From contig NDFF03000138.1 in the NCBI GenBank assembly GCA_002150815.3, positions 162,246 through 226,245 of the forward strand: a stretch of DNA of 64,000 nt, written 5' to 3'. The position numbers and the translations under genes were made by a program. How positions within the stretch are numbered: position 1 is the stretch's first letter; each line of letters begins with the position of its first letter. The notes under the pieces were generated by a model. It was not told the origin of the DNA. It did no database searches and saw nothing but the letters and a program-made list of their open reading frames with translations. The stretch comes from Grammothele lineata. Lineage: Eukaryota; Basidiomycota; Agaricomycetes; Polyporales; Polyporaceae. Positions 26,066 through 36,600 of the stretch are shown in pieces.

Positions 26066-26612
26066 TTCTGAGACAGCGGTTTGTCAGTCAGTCTACAGGT
26101 CTGCTTGAGGTATGAAGCATACCGTTGAGTAGTTATATAGTTGTCCCCTTGTGTTCGTGTTTGACTGGGTATGGGAACGAAGACCAACTTGCAGCCTAGT
26201 TGTCTGGTGGCGCGCAACCCCGGCAAGGCCGGGATCTGTCTCCCACGTGGCAACGGCGGAGTAATCTAATCTAATCTACGCGTCCCCTGGCCTGACCACG
26301 ATTTTGAAGACCTCGTCTTGCAGTGCGAGTCATCCCCGCCAGTTCTCGCTCGTCTTGCAGTCTCTGCTGTTCCCTCGCAACTAGACCTGCTCTTTCTCCG
26401 TGCTGGTTTACTACCACGTACGCCCTGGACGCTGACCCGCAGCTCCCGGCAAGATCGGAACGCACGACCAGCGTTCTTCTGGATAAAATCGGCTGTACGG
26501 CCTGAAGCCGTTGCTTGGACGCTTCCGCTCATATACTCTTACGCACTCCGTTCACAAGGTGAGTACACACGCGCTTCAGTCTTCGACCGCTTCTCAAGTT
26601 GTCCTTTGGAAG
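26066..26612. promoter_or_regulatory. Divergent promoter region between the membrane protein and ARO2
   Basis: This 547-bp stretch separates two start codons pointing away from each other, so it must hold both promoters and leaders. No binding site could be assigned with confidence. It contains no supported gene. Confidence 0.5.
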
Positions 26613-28110
26613 ATGTCTACGTTTGGCACGCTTTTCCGTGTAACGACCTATGGAGAGTCCCATTGCGCTTCTGTTGGTGCTATCATCGACGGTTGCCCTC
26701 CGGTATGCAGCTTGTGCTATGCAATGGTTCGATTTGAGACTGAAGGAATTTTCAGGGACTCCCTTTGACCGCGCAAGACGTCCAGGTGCAGCTCAGCCGC
26801 AGGAGGCCAGGGCAGAGCAACCTCACTACGCCGGTACGCTCGCCCGCCCTCTCTTCCTTCTCCCCCTCTCTCCCCCGCTCATGGAGTGCCATGACCCACA
26901 GAGAGACGAGAAGGACCTCGTCCAGCTGCAGTCCGGCATCGAGCACGGCGTCACGCTCGGGACGCCCATCGGGCTGTTCGTCCGGAACGAAGACCAGAGG
27001 CCAAAGGACTACTCCGAGACCGACCTCTACCCGCGCCCGAGCCACGCGGACTGGACGTACCTCGAGAAGTACGGCGTCAAGGCGAGCAGCGGGGGCGGGC
27101 GCAGTAGCGCGCGGGAGACCATCGGTGAGTGGCCCTTTTGCTCTTGCTCCCTGGCGGACGTAGAGGAAGAGCAGGGCTGAGATCTGAGATGGCGTTGGGG
27201 GGTGTAGGACGAGTGGCTGCGGGGGCGATCGCGGAGAAGTACCTGAAGATGGCGTATGGGATCGAGATCGTAGCGTTCGTGTCGAGCGTGGGCAAGGTCC
27301 AGCTCCCGTCGGCAGTCTCGCCGCCTTCGCAGGTCGCTGAGGAGGACGACGACACGGTCGAGGATGCGCTCAGCCCTGAGTTCGTCGAGCTCCTGAAGAC
27401 CGTTACTCGCGAAAAGGTCGACGCACAGCCTACGCGCTGTCCGCACGCGGAGACGTCGAAGAGGATGACCAAGGTACGCATGTCCGTACACTGCTAAGGC
27501 TCTATGTACTGATCGACGTCCTCAGCGCATTCTCCGTGCCAAAGAGGCCAACGACTCCATCGGCGGCACCGTCACCTGCGTGATCCGGAACGTCCCCTCC
27601 GGCATCGGCGAGCCCGTCTTCGACAAGCTCGAAGCCAAGCTCGCACACGCCATGCTCTCCATCCCCGCCACCAAAGCCTTCGAGATCGGTTCCGGCTTCC
27701 GCGGTACGCAGGTCCCCGGCTCGCGGCACAACGACGCGTTCGTCACCGGGGACGGCGGGCGCATGCGCACGCGCACGAACTGGTCCGGGGGCGTGCAGGG
27801 CGGGATCGCGAACGGGGAGGACGTCTACTTCCGCGTCGGGTTCAAGAGCCCCGCGACGATCTCGCGGGCGCAGGCGACGGCGCAGTACGACGGCACCCCG
27901 GGGACGCTCGCGGCGAGGGGCAGGCACGACCCGTGCGTCGTGCCCCGGGCGGTGCCCATCGTCGAGGCGATGGCGGCGCTGGTGGTTATGGATGCGGTGC
28001 TGGTGCAGAACGCGCGCAGGGCGGCGGGGGCGCTTTTGCCGGCGATCACGACCTTGCCGCCGACGATGACGAAGATGGAGAAGTTGCCGGAGAAGGAGGG
28101 GGAGGAGTAG
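26613..28110 (+). CDS. ARO2: Chorismate synthase
   Basis: The enzyme converts 5-enolpyruvylshikimate-3-phosphate to chorismate with reduced FMN, the last step before the aromatic amino acid branches. Exons 26613-26702, 26756-26833, 26902-27124, 27208-27473 and 27526-28110 give 413 residues, a normal fungal length. Family signatures are clear: [18 protein letters not shown] near the start, [33 protein letters not shown] in the middle, and [20 protein letters not shown] near the end. The C-terminal tail after [14 protein letters not shown] is short and ends in Glu. Fungal enzymes usually carry their own flavin reductase activity; the sequence alone does not prove it here. All four introns are GT-AG. 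Confidence 0.98.
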
Positions 28111-28349
28111 ATGGTCGGTTGCGAGCGGGTTGGTGATGATAGAAGGCAAGAGATAGACAGAAGAATCCAAGATTGTATCCATCCAGGGTGTCATGCATAA
28201 CAGTGGGGGTATCAACCATGTGTATGATACAGTACAACATTGCGAGGAGAGTTCACAGAACAGAGGGGGAACAGAGGAGGTAGAGGCTGGCATGAGTGGG
28301 GACAGACGCGCTGATCTCAGCGAGGTGGAAGGAAAAGCAACGGAGATGC

Positions 28350-29858
28350 TCAGAACTCTTCGTAGTCAGAATCGTCCGCACAACAGCAGCATAACACAGG
28401 CTCCACATGCCACCACCACCACTGCGACATGCTCAGCACGCAAAGAAGAGGAAGCCTCGGAGAGAAACTCACATGGCGGTTGAATATCCTCCACGGCCAC
28501 TTCCCAAACACCAACTCCTCCTCCCTCCGTAACGCAGCCGCACGCATCGCCCGCTCCGCCTCCGCCATCCCCCGCCCGTCCTCCTCCTCCTCCGATTCCG
28601 TATACATACGCCTCGGATGCGCGCGGAGCAGCGGCGTGCGCTCCCTCCCGCGCACCGACCCCTGCTGGCCCCCATTGCGCACCCCTCGCATCCCGCTCCT
28701 CGTCATCGTCCCGTCGGACGCGACCTGCGGGCCCACCAAGCCCTGCTGCTCCCCCGGCGCACGGCGCTGCCACGCGTACGCGCTGAGCCGCTTCCCGATC
28801 GGGCCCCACGCGGCGTCGTCGTCGGCCTGGTACCGGAGTGGGGCGGAGATCGAGGACGAGGGCGACTCGGACGTCGACGAGCCTGGGGTCGCGGATCCCC
28901 CACCCCCACCACCTCCACCTCCGTTGCTGCGGATGGCAGAGGCGGAGTGCCGGTGCCGGTGCACGCCCGAGGTGATGCGCACGCGCGAGCGGAAGCGGAC
29001 GCGGGGCGTCGGGCGCACCCCCGCGGGGTGTGTCCCGCCACCGACGACTCCTGTGCCTCCCTCGTCTTCGCGGTCGGCGTCCGAGTCGGACGGCTCGGCG
29101 CCGTACTCGGACTCGTCGCCGACGACGATGACAGAGGGTGGTGTCGCTGAGCGCGGGGCGGCAGGGTCGTCGTCGATGAGGTGCAGGGCGTTGCCGGGGA
29201 CGATGCAGGGTTTGGGCGAGGTCGCGAGCCCGGGGGTCTTGTCGTCTGCGTCGTAAGGCGAGACTGGGAGGTCGAGCGTCGTGCGCCGCGCACGTACAGG
29301 CACGGGGGCGGGCATAGAGGGAGAAGTGGGGTCGTCAGAGGGGGTGTGGGGGCCCGGGGAGGTGGGGCTCGAGACGGAAGCGGAGGCGGAGGCGGCGGCA
29401 GCCTCGACGTAGGCGTACTCGGAGAAGTGGATCGAGGGCGGTCGCCCGTCGTCTGGGTCGTGTGCGGGGGCTATTTGGACAGCATGGGCATCTGCTGGAG
29501 GTGCGGGCCCTGGGAGTTGAGCCGCGGGGTCGATGGATGCGGGGTCTGGAGGGGGCTCGTGGACGGAGGGCGGCTTGTTGCCTGTTGCACGGCGGGCACG
29601 CGAGCGCGGGGCAAAGCCCGAGCGAGAAGGGAAGGGAGCGCGTGTGAGACGAGATGAAGGGCTCGTGCGGGGGTCGTGGAGGTGCGCGCGGGAGGGCGAG
29701 ATGAACGCGGGGCACGCACCGGAAAGCAGGATGGATCTCGGTCGCGGTTCCTTCGAGGAGCTCGCCCTGCGCCGCGTCATGCGGGGCGAACGCAGGCCAC
29801 CGGGGCCGGGGCCGGCTGCCGGGAGCGTTGGGGTCTCGGGGGCTGCAGCGGAGGCCAT
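28350..29858 (-). CDS. Unknown low-complexity protein with a Trp/Cys-rich C-terminus
   Basis: A single open frame runs from ATG at 29858 to the stop at 28350. I place one 51-nt GT-AG intron at 28472-28422; because its length is a multiple of three, the frame stays open whether or not it is removed. Spliced length is about 485 residues. The protein is rich in Pro, Ser, Ala and Arg. A possibly conserved block is SILLSGACPAFISPSRAHLH near residue 40. Near the C-terminus, KWPWRIFNRH joins four tryptophans, then HVEPVLCCCC and an acidic end DDSDYEEF. The cysteine cluster could be lipidated, which is only an inference. It converges with chorismate synthase 240 bp away. I do not recognise a family. 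Confidence 0.6.
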   Translation of the reverse strand: MASAAAPETPTLPAAGPGPGGLRSPRMTRRRASSSKEPRPRSILLSGACPAFISPSRAHLHDPRTSPSSRLTRAPFPSRSGFAPRSRARRATGNKPPSVHEPPPDPASIDPAAQLPGPAPPADAHAVQIAPAHDPDDGRPPSIHFSEYAYVEAAAASASASVSSPTSPGPHTPSDDPTSPSMPAPVPVRARRTTLDLPVSPYDADDKTPGLATSPKPCIVPGNALHLIDDDPAAPRSATPPSVIVVGDESEYGAEPSDSDADREDEGGTGVVGGGTHPAGVRPTPRVRFRSRVRITSGVHRHRHSASAIRSNGGGGGGGGGSATPGSSTSESPSSSISAPLRYQADDDAAWGPIGKRLSAYAWQRRAPGEQQGLVGPQVASDGTMTRSGMRGVRNGGQQGSVRGRERTPLLRAHPRRMYTESEEEEDGRGMAEAERAMRAAALRREEELVFGKWPWRIFNRHVSFSPRLPLLCVLSMSQWWWWHVEPVLCCCCADDSDYEEF

Positions 29859-30242
29859 GTTAGAGCGGGGGGCGGGAGGCGGGCATGGGGCGGTCGTGGA
29901 CGTCGTGACTCAAGGCGAGTGCAGTCAAGCACAACGAGCGGGAGCCCGGGAACGAAGCCGCGGGGTGGCAAAGGGCGGCGGAGAGTGGGGACTCTGAGGG
30001 GCGGGACCTGCCGCTGCCTGGCTCTGAGCCGGACTAGCCGTTCTAGAGCTCGATGACGAGATTGACGTCCTTCGCCTGCGCGGTCACCCGACCTCCCGCG
30101 CGCTGATGGTCGTCGCACGCAGCCTGCTCGCCTGCGATAGTCGACGACGTCCGGCCGCTTCTCCTGCCCAACATGACGGACACCGCTGCATAGGTTCCCA
30201 ACAAATGGCCCGTAACACCGAAGGCTCCCGGAGATGAATACG
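29859..30242. other. Intergenic, promoter of the unknown gene
   Basis: 384 bases between the start of the unknown minus-strand gene and the stop of the CofD-like gene. GC-rich, with no open frame of note; it must contain the unknown gene's promoter and the CofD-like gene's 3' UTR. Confidence 0.5.
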
Positions 30243-32213
30243 CTAGTCCTCCGAAACGCTATCTAGTATCTCACGTACAGCAGACTGCACAGACGCAGCG
30301 TCAAACCGAGGCACCTTCGTTCTCTCATCCACCGGTCCCTCAACTGCGATACAACGCACACCGAGACCCTGCACACGGGCAGTCAGCTGGCCGTTCTTCA
30401 GCAGGAGGTGGAGAAAACGTACGGTAATCTGCTGGATATCAACTGGCACGACTGTGCCTTTGAGGTACACCAGGTGAGTGATGAATGCCGAGATAGGATA
30501 CCTCGTATCCGCCTTGCTCAAGCCGCCGTAGGACTTCACGTGGTGCCCATCGTTCAGCGTTTGTGCAATCATTCTAGAAGACTCTCAGCGACATTGCACG
30601 TTCGTAGCTCACATTGATCGTACCGAATATAGTCCACAGCGGTATAGCCGTCTGTTTCTCTGTCGTTGACCGAGTTCACTACAGCAAAATCAGACCACGC
30701 AAATATAGGGAATCGAGTCAACTTACAAAGGAGCACTTTCGCTTTGAGCATGCGGGACCCCGCAATGGCATTTGCGACTCCCTTGAGCGCAAGACACGGC
30801 ATTATACTCGTCCAGAGGGATCCGCAAGAGTAAATGAGGACGTCACGTCCCGATAATGCAGAGATGTAATCGGGGTTTGGGCTAGGATGGATCTCATTTC
30901 CATATGCGTTGATGTAGAACAGCTCTGTCAAATGTGTGAGCACGTACTTCGTTCATACACAATCCTATTACTACGTCGCTTGTGAATAGACGTACTGGAT
31001 ATTCGCGCGTTCAACGGCTCGTACTGGTGTTTACCTTCCGACTGGAACAACACGTTGCGACTGCGAGGCAGCGTGCCGTCCAGCGGGTCGACTGGCGAGG
31101 TCGGATCCGCTTCGACGGAAATGTCTATGCGAGGGGCTTCGCGTACGGGATGGGATATCTCACATTGTCCCACCAGCCGCTCGCCATTCTCCTACAAAGT
31201 GCCCGTAAGTCATCTTCTACTTTCATTGCGGACGTGGACTCAAGACACGAACCAGCTCCGCTGCGATGGTGACGGTATGATTCGTGACAATGACCGGCAG
31301 TATGTTCGCCTGGCTGTTCGTCATCGCCGAGAAGAGGAAGATGGCCGACGGAAGCGAGCGAAAGAAGGCTTGCGCGGCGGAGAGGAAGTAATTCCCGATG
31401 CTGCCGGGGGGAGTACACGCGCGTGAGGAAGGGGGCCCGCGAAGGATACTGGGGCTCGCGGCTGCAACGCGCGGACGGCGCACCTTCCGTTCACGAACGA
31501 GAAGTTCTTGTGCGCGCGCGCGAGGATCTCGCTCTCGAACTGGACGAGGAACGCTGGTCGCGCGCGGCGTCAGCAGCTGTCGAGCAGAGCGGGAGGCACG
31601 ACTCGGAGCGGAGGGGGGGGGGGGAAGCACCTCGTACCTCGGATCATCTCCTTGCGGTCGCTCGGGATGCCTGCCCAGAGCGGGCTGCGGCCTTCGACGA
31701 TGTCGCGCCATTCGTCGCGGGCTTCGCGTTCGGTGCATTTTGCGGGAAGTCGGTACGCGAGGAGGTTCCGGATAGCGTCGAGGGGCGAGCCGGGGTCGGC
31801 TTGGGGAATAAGGCGTATCAGGCGCGAACGGATGTCGCCTGGAACGCATCTTCAACACAGATAACGGTTGGGAAGATTGGGTAGAGCGCACCTATGGAAG
31901 GACCACCCAGCACTCGGATGATCTCACTGGACGACCCGCCGTCGTCGGAGACGGGGAGGATGTAGCAAGCAGCGTCGCCGAAGGCGGAGCAGATGGCGTT
32001 GCACCCGGTGCCTCCTGAGATTACCACGAACGATGCATCGTTGGATGACGATGCAGACTGTTCCAAGAGTGTAGCCGTCGTGGTAGGACGCCCGTCCGGA
32101 ATGAGAACAGGCTGGGACTGCGCGGCCGGCTGGGTAGGGAGGTCGAAGACGGACGATCCTGGGCTGTCTGCACCGGTATTCCCGGGGTTGGGCGAGAGGT
32201 TGAAGTAGCTCAT
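30243..32213 (-). CDS. CofD/UPF0052-family protein (2-phospho-L-lactate transferase-like)
   Basis: Eight exons join in frame: 32213-31892, 31838-31638, 31553-31484, 31400-31253, 31191-30996, 30924-30727, 30678-30624 and 30573-30243, about 506 residues. The fold's nucleotide-binding start is clear: VVISGGTGCNAICSAFG, then PVSDDGGSSSEIIRVLGG and GDIRSRLIRLIP. Later conserved blocks are NGSIGNYFLSAAQAFFRSLP, NHTVTIAAEL, PNPDYISALSGRDVLIYSCG and SLWTSIMPCLALKGVANAIA. In archaea and actinobacteria, CofD makes a coenzyme F420 precursor; the related YvcK group supports cell shape and central metabolism. Fungi are not known to make F420, so the substrate here is unknown. The ATG at 32213 was chosen over the open frame further upstream, which lacks an ATG. 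A run of 12 G (plus strand) lies in its second intron. Confidence 0.9.
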
Positions 32214-32477
32214 GTTCGAGGAGCGCACGTCCAAGGGCGCAAGCTCGAGTGTCCGACGTTATATAGAGCGCGACGATAGTGGGGGAGGCCAAGAATGGCG
32301 GCCATGATCCTAGTAGTGCGGAGGGAAGAACGCTGTGGCGCCCGGACGTGCGCGGAGGCGCGGATGACGGCCCCGGACGTGTCTCAACGTGGACCGCGAC
32401 CGCGACCGCGACGCGTACGTGTCTCCCAACAACCTCTTCCACAACATCCACGCCGCACGACACCAGTGCCACCACCG
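32214..32477. promoter_or_regulatory. Divergent promoter between the CofD-like and NAA38-like genes
   Basis: Only 264 bp separate the two start codons, which point away from each other, so the genes probably share a bidirectional promoter. No individual site was assigned. Confidence 0.5.
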
Positions 32478-32825
32478 ATGTCCTCCCCGCCCATCGCGAC
32501 CGCGCCCCCCCGGCCGCGCGCCTCGGAGCCGACGGCGAACGTGCGGCGCATGCAGGCGCTCCTCCGCGCGACGATGCGGGTGTCGGTCGCGGACGGGCGT
32601 GTCTTTGTCGGGACGTTCGCGGGCACGGACAAGCAGCTCAACCTCTTGCTCGTGAGCTGCGACGAGTATCGCGTCGGGCCGGAGGTGGGGGCGGATGGGG
32701 GCTCGAGGTATGTCGGGCAGGTGATGGTACCGTGGAGATTGGTCGTTCGGGTTGAGGCGAGGGGGGCGGGGTATGGGTGGCTGGGGAACTTTGAGGGGAG
32801 CGACGAGGATGGGATGTACACATGA
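32478..32825 (+). CDS. naa38: Lsm-domain protein, NAA38/MAK31-like NatC subunit
   Basis: NAA38 (yeast Mak31) is an Lsm-fold accessory subunit of the NatC N-terminal acetyltransferase, which modifies nascent proteins starting with Met followed by a hydrophobic residue. This intronless frame gives 115 residues, close to the family length. After a short Pro/Ala leader, MQALLRATMRVSVADGRVFV begins an Sm1 motif that continues GTFAGTDKQLNLLLVSCDEY. A second strand block is GQVMVPWRLVVRVEAR. This is the arrangement of a single Lsm domain without RNA-binding tails. Assignment to NAA38 rather than another small Lsm protein rests on the VFVGTFAGTDKQLNLLL pattern and the short length, so it is likely but not certain. 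Confidence 0.8.
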   Translation: MSSPPIATAPPRPRASEPTANVRRMQALLRATMRVSVADGRVFVGTFAGTDKQLNLLLVSCDEYRVGPEVGADGGSRYVGQVMVPWRLVVRVEARGAGYGWLGNFEGSDEDGMYT

Positions 32826-33677
32826 AATGATGAAGGGTGAGTTGGATAGTTGGAAGCTTTGTGTTGGACTTCGTTGATAATGTTGAACTTTTGCCTTCGC
32901 AGCAGACGAAGTGGCACCGGAAAGGTGTGAGCTTCCTAGGTCCATTCTCTGTGCGCTCTGCTCATCTGCTAGAAACGATCGGTCTTATATTATGGATACA
33001 GGTCCGGTATAATTGTTTCACGAGTGGTAAACCTGACGCCAAGCCCGCCGGTGCGCAGTGTGCACCCCACCGCAGAGTCTGTGATGTACATGATCTACGA
33101 ACCCTCAGGCCCTCCCCGGCTCATTATGGCATTGTGTGTTAGATCTGCAGGCCCACATAGGTCGCGCAGCCATGTCTCGTAATTTCCTTGTCGCAGATGG
33201 AGTATTCACGCTGTACATATGATAGCCTGCTCTCAGGGTCACCCTGGCAGGTGCTTTAGATTACGCTTGTAGATCATCTACGCGAACAAGGTGTTGCCGC
33301 TTCTGGAAAGCGACACGCGTTACGTACCGCGTTGTATCTAGATCCAACTCTGTATGCTTCAATTCGAGCTCAACGAGAACACCAAGAGCTTGAAAACGCG
33401 ATCGAAAAAATCTCCGCTTTGGACACGCGCGGTCTCGTTGTATCCAAGCGAAAGCGAATAAAGCACGAACGTAAAAGATGGCGAGGACAAGTATGGGCGC
33501 TTGTATCATCACGTGTTTGACGCGACCAAAGGCGGTCGCGCGTCGCGTTGAACGGTTTGACACCAACCGTCACGCCACGACTCGTCCTCTCCTGCTCCTG
33601 CTCCTCGTTTTCAGACTTTCCGCCAACCCGCAACAACGAGACACGCTTCACGACATACTACGAGCACACCAACAAGC
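32826..33677. promoter_or_regulatory. Intergenic region and probable TOP2 promoter
   Basis: 852 bp between the NAA38-like stop and the topoisomerase II start. An ACGCGT hexamer (MluI cell-cycle box type) is present at 33315-33320, which would fit S-phase control of TOP2; this is inference from one short match. A short basic open frame at 33332-33520 has no homology I can recognise and is not called. Confidence 0.35.
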
Positions 33678-36600
33678 ATGAGCGATTCGGACGAGAACTT
33701 CGACCTCGACGTCTCCGGGGACGAGTCCGACGGCTACGTGCCCGTGAAGAAGACCAAGGCTGCACCTAAGAAGCCCGCCTCGAAAGCCGCGCCCAAGGCT
33801 GCGGCGAAGTCCAAGCAGACCGCCAAGAAGACGAAGGTGCTCGTGGACAAGGACGACAACGCGGACAGCGACGATGACCGCATGGATGAGGACGAGCCTG
33901 CGTCCGCCGCCGGCCCCTCGACGCCTGTCGCGCCGGCGAACACGAAGAAGAAGACCGCGTCGGAGACGTATACGAAGGTGCGTGTGCTGCATATAGCGAG
34001 GCGTGCACGCCTGACGTGCTCGTGCGACTAGCTTTCGCAACTAGACCACATCCTGAAGCGACCCGATTCGTACATTGGGAGCGTGGAGACAATTACTGCT
34101 ATGATGTGGACATGGGACACGGAGAGCAAGCGTATGGTACACCGAGAGATCAAGTACGTTCCTGGTTTCTTCAAGATTGTAGACGAAATTCTCGTGAACG
34201 CGGCCGACAACAAGGTATGTCCTTTAATCACGCGTTTCACGGCGCTACACTCCGGTTCCTTGTGCACTCCGCCGCCCGGTGCTTTGCTGGTTCTTTTGGC
34301 GCGTTTGGAACGTCATGACGCTCATATTTCATGGTGCAGATCAACGACGCGAACATGGACACCATTAAGGTCAATATTGATGTCGAGAACAACACTATTT
34401 CAGTGTACAACAACGGAAAGGGTATCCCCATCGAAATGCATTCGAAGGAGAAGATCTACATCCCGGAGCTCATCTTCGGTCACTTGCTGTCCTCCTCGAA
34501 TTACGACGATGACGAGAAGAAGCTCACCGGTGGTCGTAACGGTTACGGAGCTAAGCTTGCCAACATCTATTCGACCGAGTTTACCATCGACACCGCCGAC
34601 AAGAATACCAGCCAGAAGTATGTCCAGACCTGGAAGAACAACATGAGCACGATGGGCAAGGCGAAGATCACGAAGAACGGGCGCGGCGAGGAGTACACGC
34701 GCGTCACGTTCAAGCCTGACCTGAAGCGTTTCGGCATGGAGCGCATCGACGAAGACACGGTCTCCCTCCTGAAGAAGCGTGTCTACGATCTGGCAGGCAC
34801 GGTCAAGGACGTAAAGGTTTTCCTCGACAACGAGCGGCTGAAGATCAAGGGCTTCAAGCAATATGTTGACCTCTTCCTCAATTCAGCTGCGGAGTCGGCC
34901 GCGGACAACTCCGGGGGCGCGGCCCAGCCCAAACAGAGCGTCATCTACGAGTCGATCGGGAAGCGGTGGGAGGTCGCGTTCGCGGTCTCGGACGGCTCGT
35001 TCCAGCAAGTCTCGTTCGCGAACTCCATCTCGACCTCGAAGGGCGGCACGCATGTCAACTACATCGCGGACCAGCTCGCGAAAAACCTCATCACGCTCAT
35101 CTCGAAGAAGAACAAGGCAGCGACCGTGAAGCCTGCGCAAATTAGGAACCACATGTGGATCTTCGTGAATGCGCTCATCGAGAACCCGACGTTCGACAGT
35201 CAGACGAAGGAGACGCTGACCCTCCCCGCGAGCAAATTCGGCTCGAAGCCAAACCTGTCAGAGGACTTCATGAAGAAGGGTATGTCTCGTCCGTTGTCCT
35301 TATTACGCCCCTAAGCTCATTTCACATGCAGTTGGCAAGTCGAGCATCGTCGAGCACGTCCTTAACTGGGCGAAGTTCAAGGCCGACCAGCAGCTCAAGA
35401 AGACTGATGGTAACCGGAGGACGAGGTAAACTTACGTCCAAACCTAGTCAAGATAACGACTGACACTTTTTTCTAAGGCTGACTGGCATGACCAAGCTGT
35501 CTGACGCCAACAACGCGGGAACGAGGAAAGCCGGCGACTGCACGCTCATCTTGACGGAAGGTGATTCCGCCAGGGCACTCGCCATTGCTGGTCTCGGTGT
35601 CGTCGGTCGCGACAACTTCGGTGTCTTCCCGCTTCGTGGAAAGTTGCTGAACGTGCGCGATGCGAAGCACGACCAGATCATGAAGAACGAGGAGATTCAG
35701 AACATCAAGAAGATCATGGGCTTGCAGCACAACAAGGAGTACACGGATACCGGCACCTTGCGTTACGGCCGTCTCATGCTTATGACGGATCAGGTTGGTG
35801 CTAACTTGAGTTTATTGTGAGCGAAGCTGACTGGGCTGGTTAGGATCACGATGGTTCGCATATCAAGGGTCTACTCATCAACTACCTGGACCATTTCTAT
35901 CCGTCGCTCTTGAAGATCCCCAAGTTCCTTGTCGAGTTCATTACTCCCGTAGTCCGAGTGAGTATAGTGGGTTGACTATTAGAACACCCCTAATTTACAC
36001 ACCATAGGTATGGAAAGGCAAGGAGATCATCAACTTCTACACCATCCCGGAGTACGAAATGTGGCTTGAAGAGACTCCTGATTCTCACAGATGGCAGCAC
36101 AAGTACTTCAAGGTACGTGTTGAGTTTTTGCAGGCTCCAAGGATATTGCTGACATACTCCCAGGGTCTGGGTACGAGCAAGGACGAGGATGCGCGGGACT
36201 ACTTCCGTGATATGAAGCGTCACATGATTCCCTTCTCGACGACCCAGGAGGGCGACCGTGAGCTCATCGAGCTTGCGTTCAGCAAGAAGAAGTCGGACGA
36301 TCGTAAGGAGTGGCTGCGCCAGTTCCAGGTAAGTATATGCACTTCGTTGCAATGTTCGCGAATTCAATAGTCCCTTCAGCCTGGCACCTACCTTGACCAC
36401 ACCCAGCGGGAGATTCCACTGGAGCAGTTCATCAATCGGGAGCTCATCCTGTTTTCCATGGCGGACAACATCCGTTCAATCCCTTCTGTGGTTGACGGCT
36501 TGAAGCCTGGTCAGCGTAAGGTCATCTGGTCTTGCTTCAAGCGGAATCTCAAGAAGGAAGTCAAGGTTCGTAATCTTAGCTTCGTCTTCGTTCTATATAA

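Noticed and set aside
33332..33520. Short basic open frame (contains HQELENAIEKISALDTRGL)
   Set aside because: Looks mildly protein-like, but it has no clear start, partner exons or known family and sits in the TOP2 promoter.
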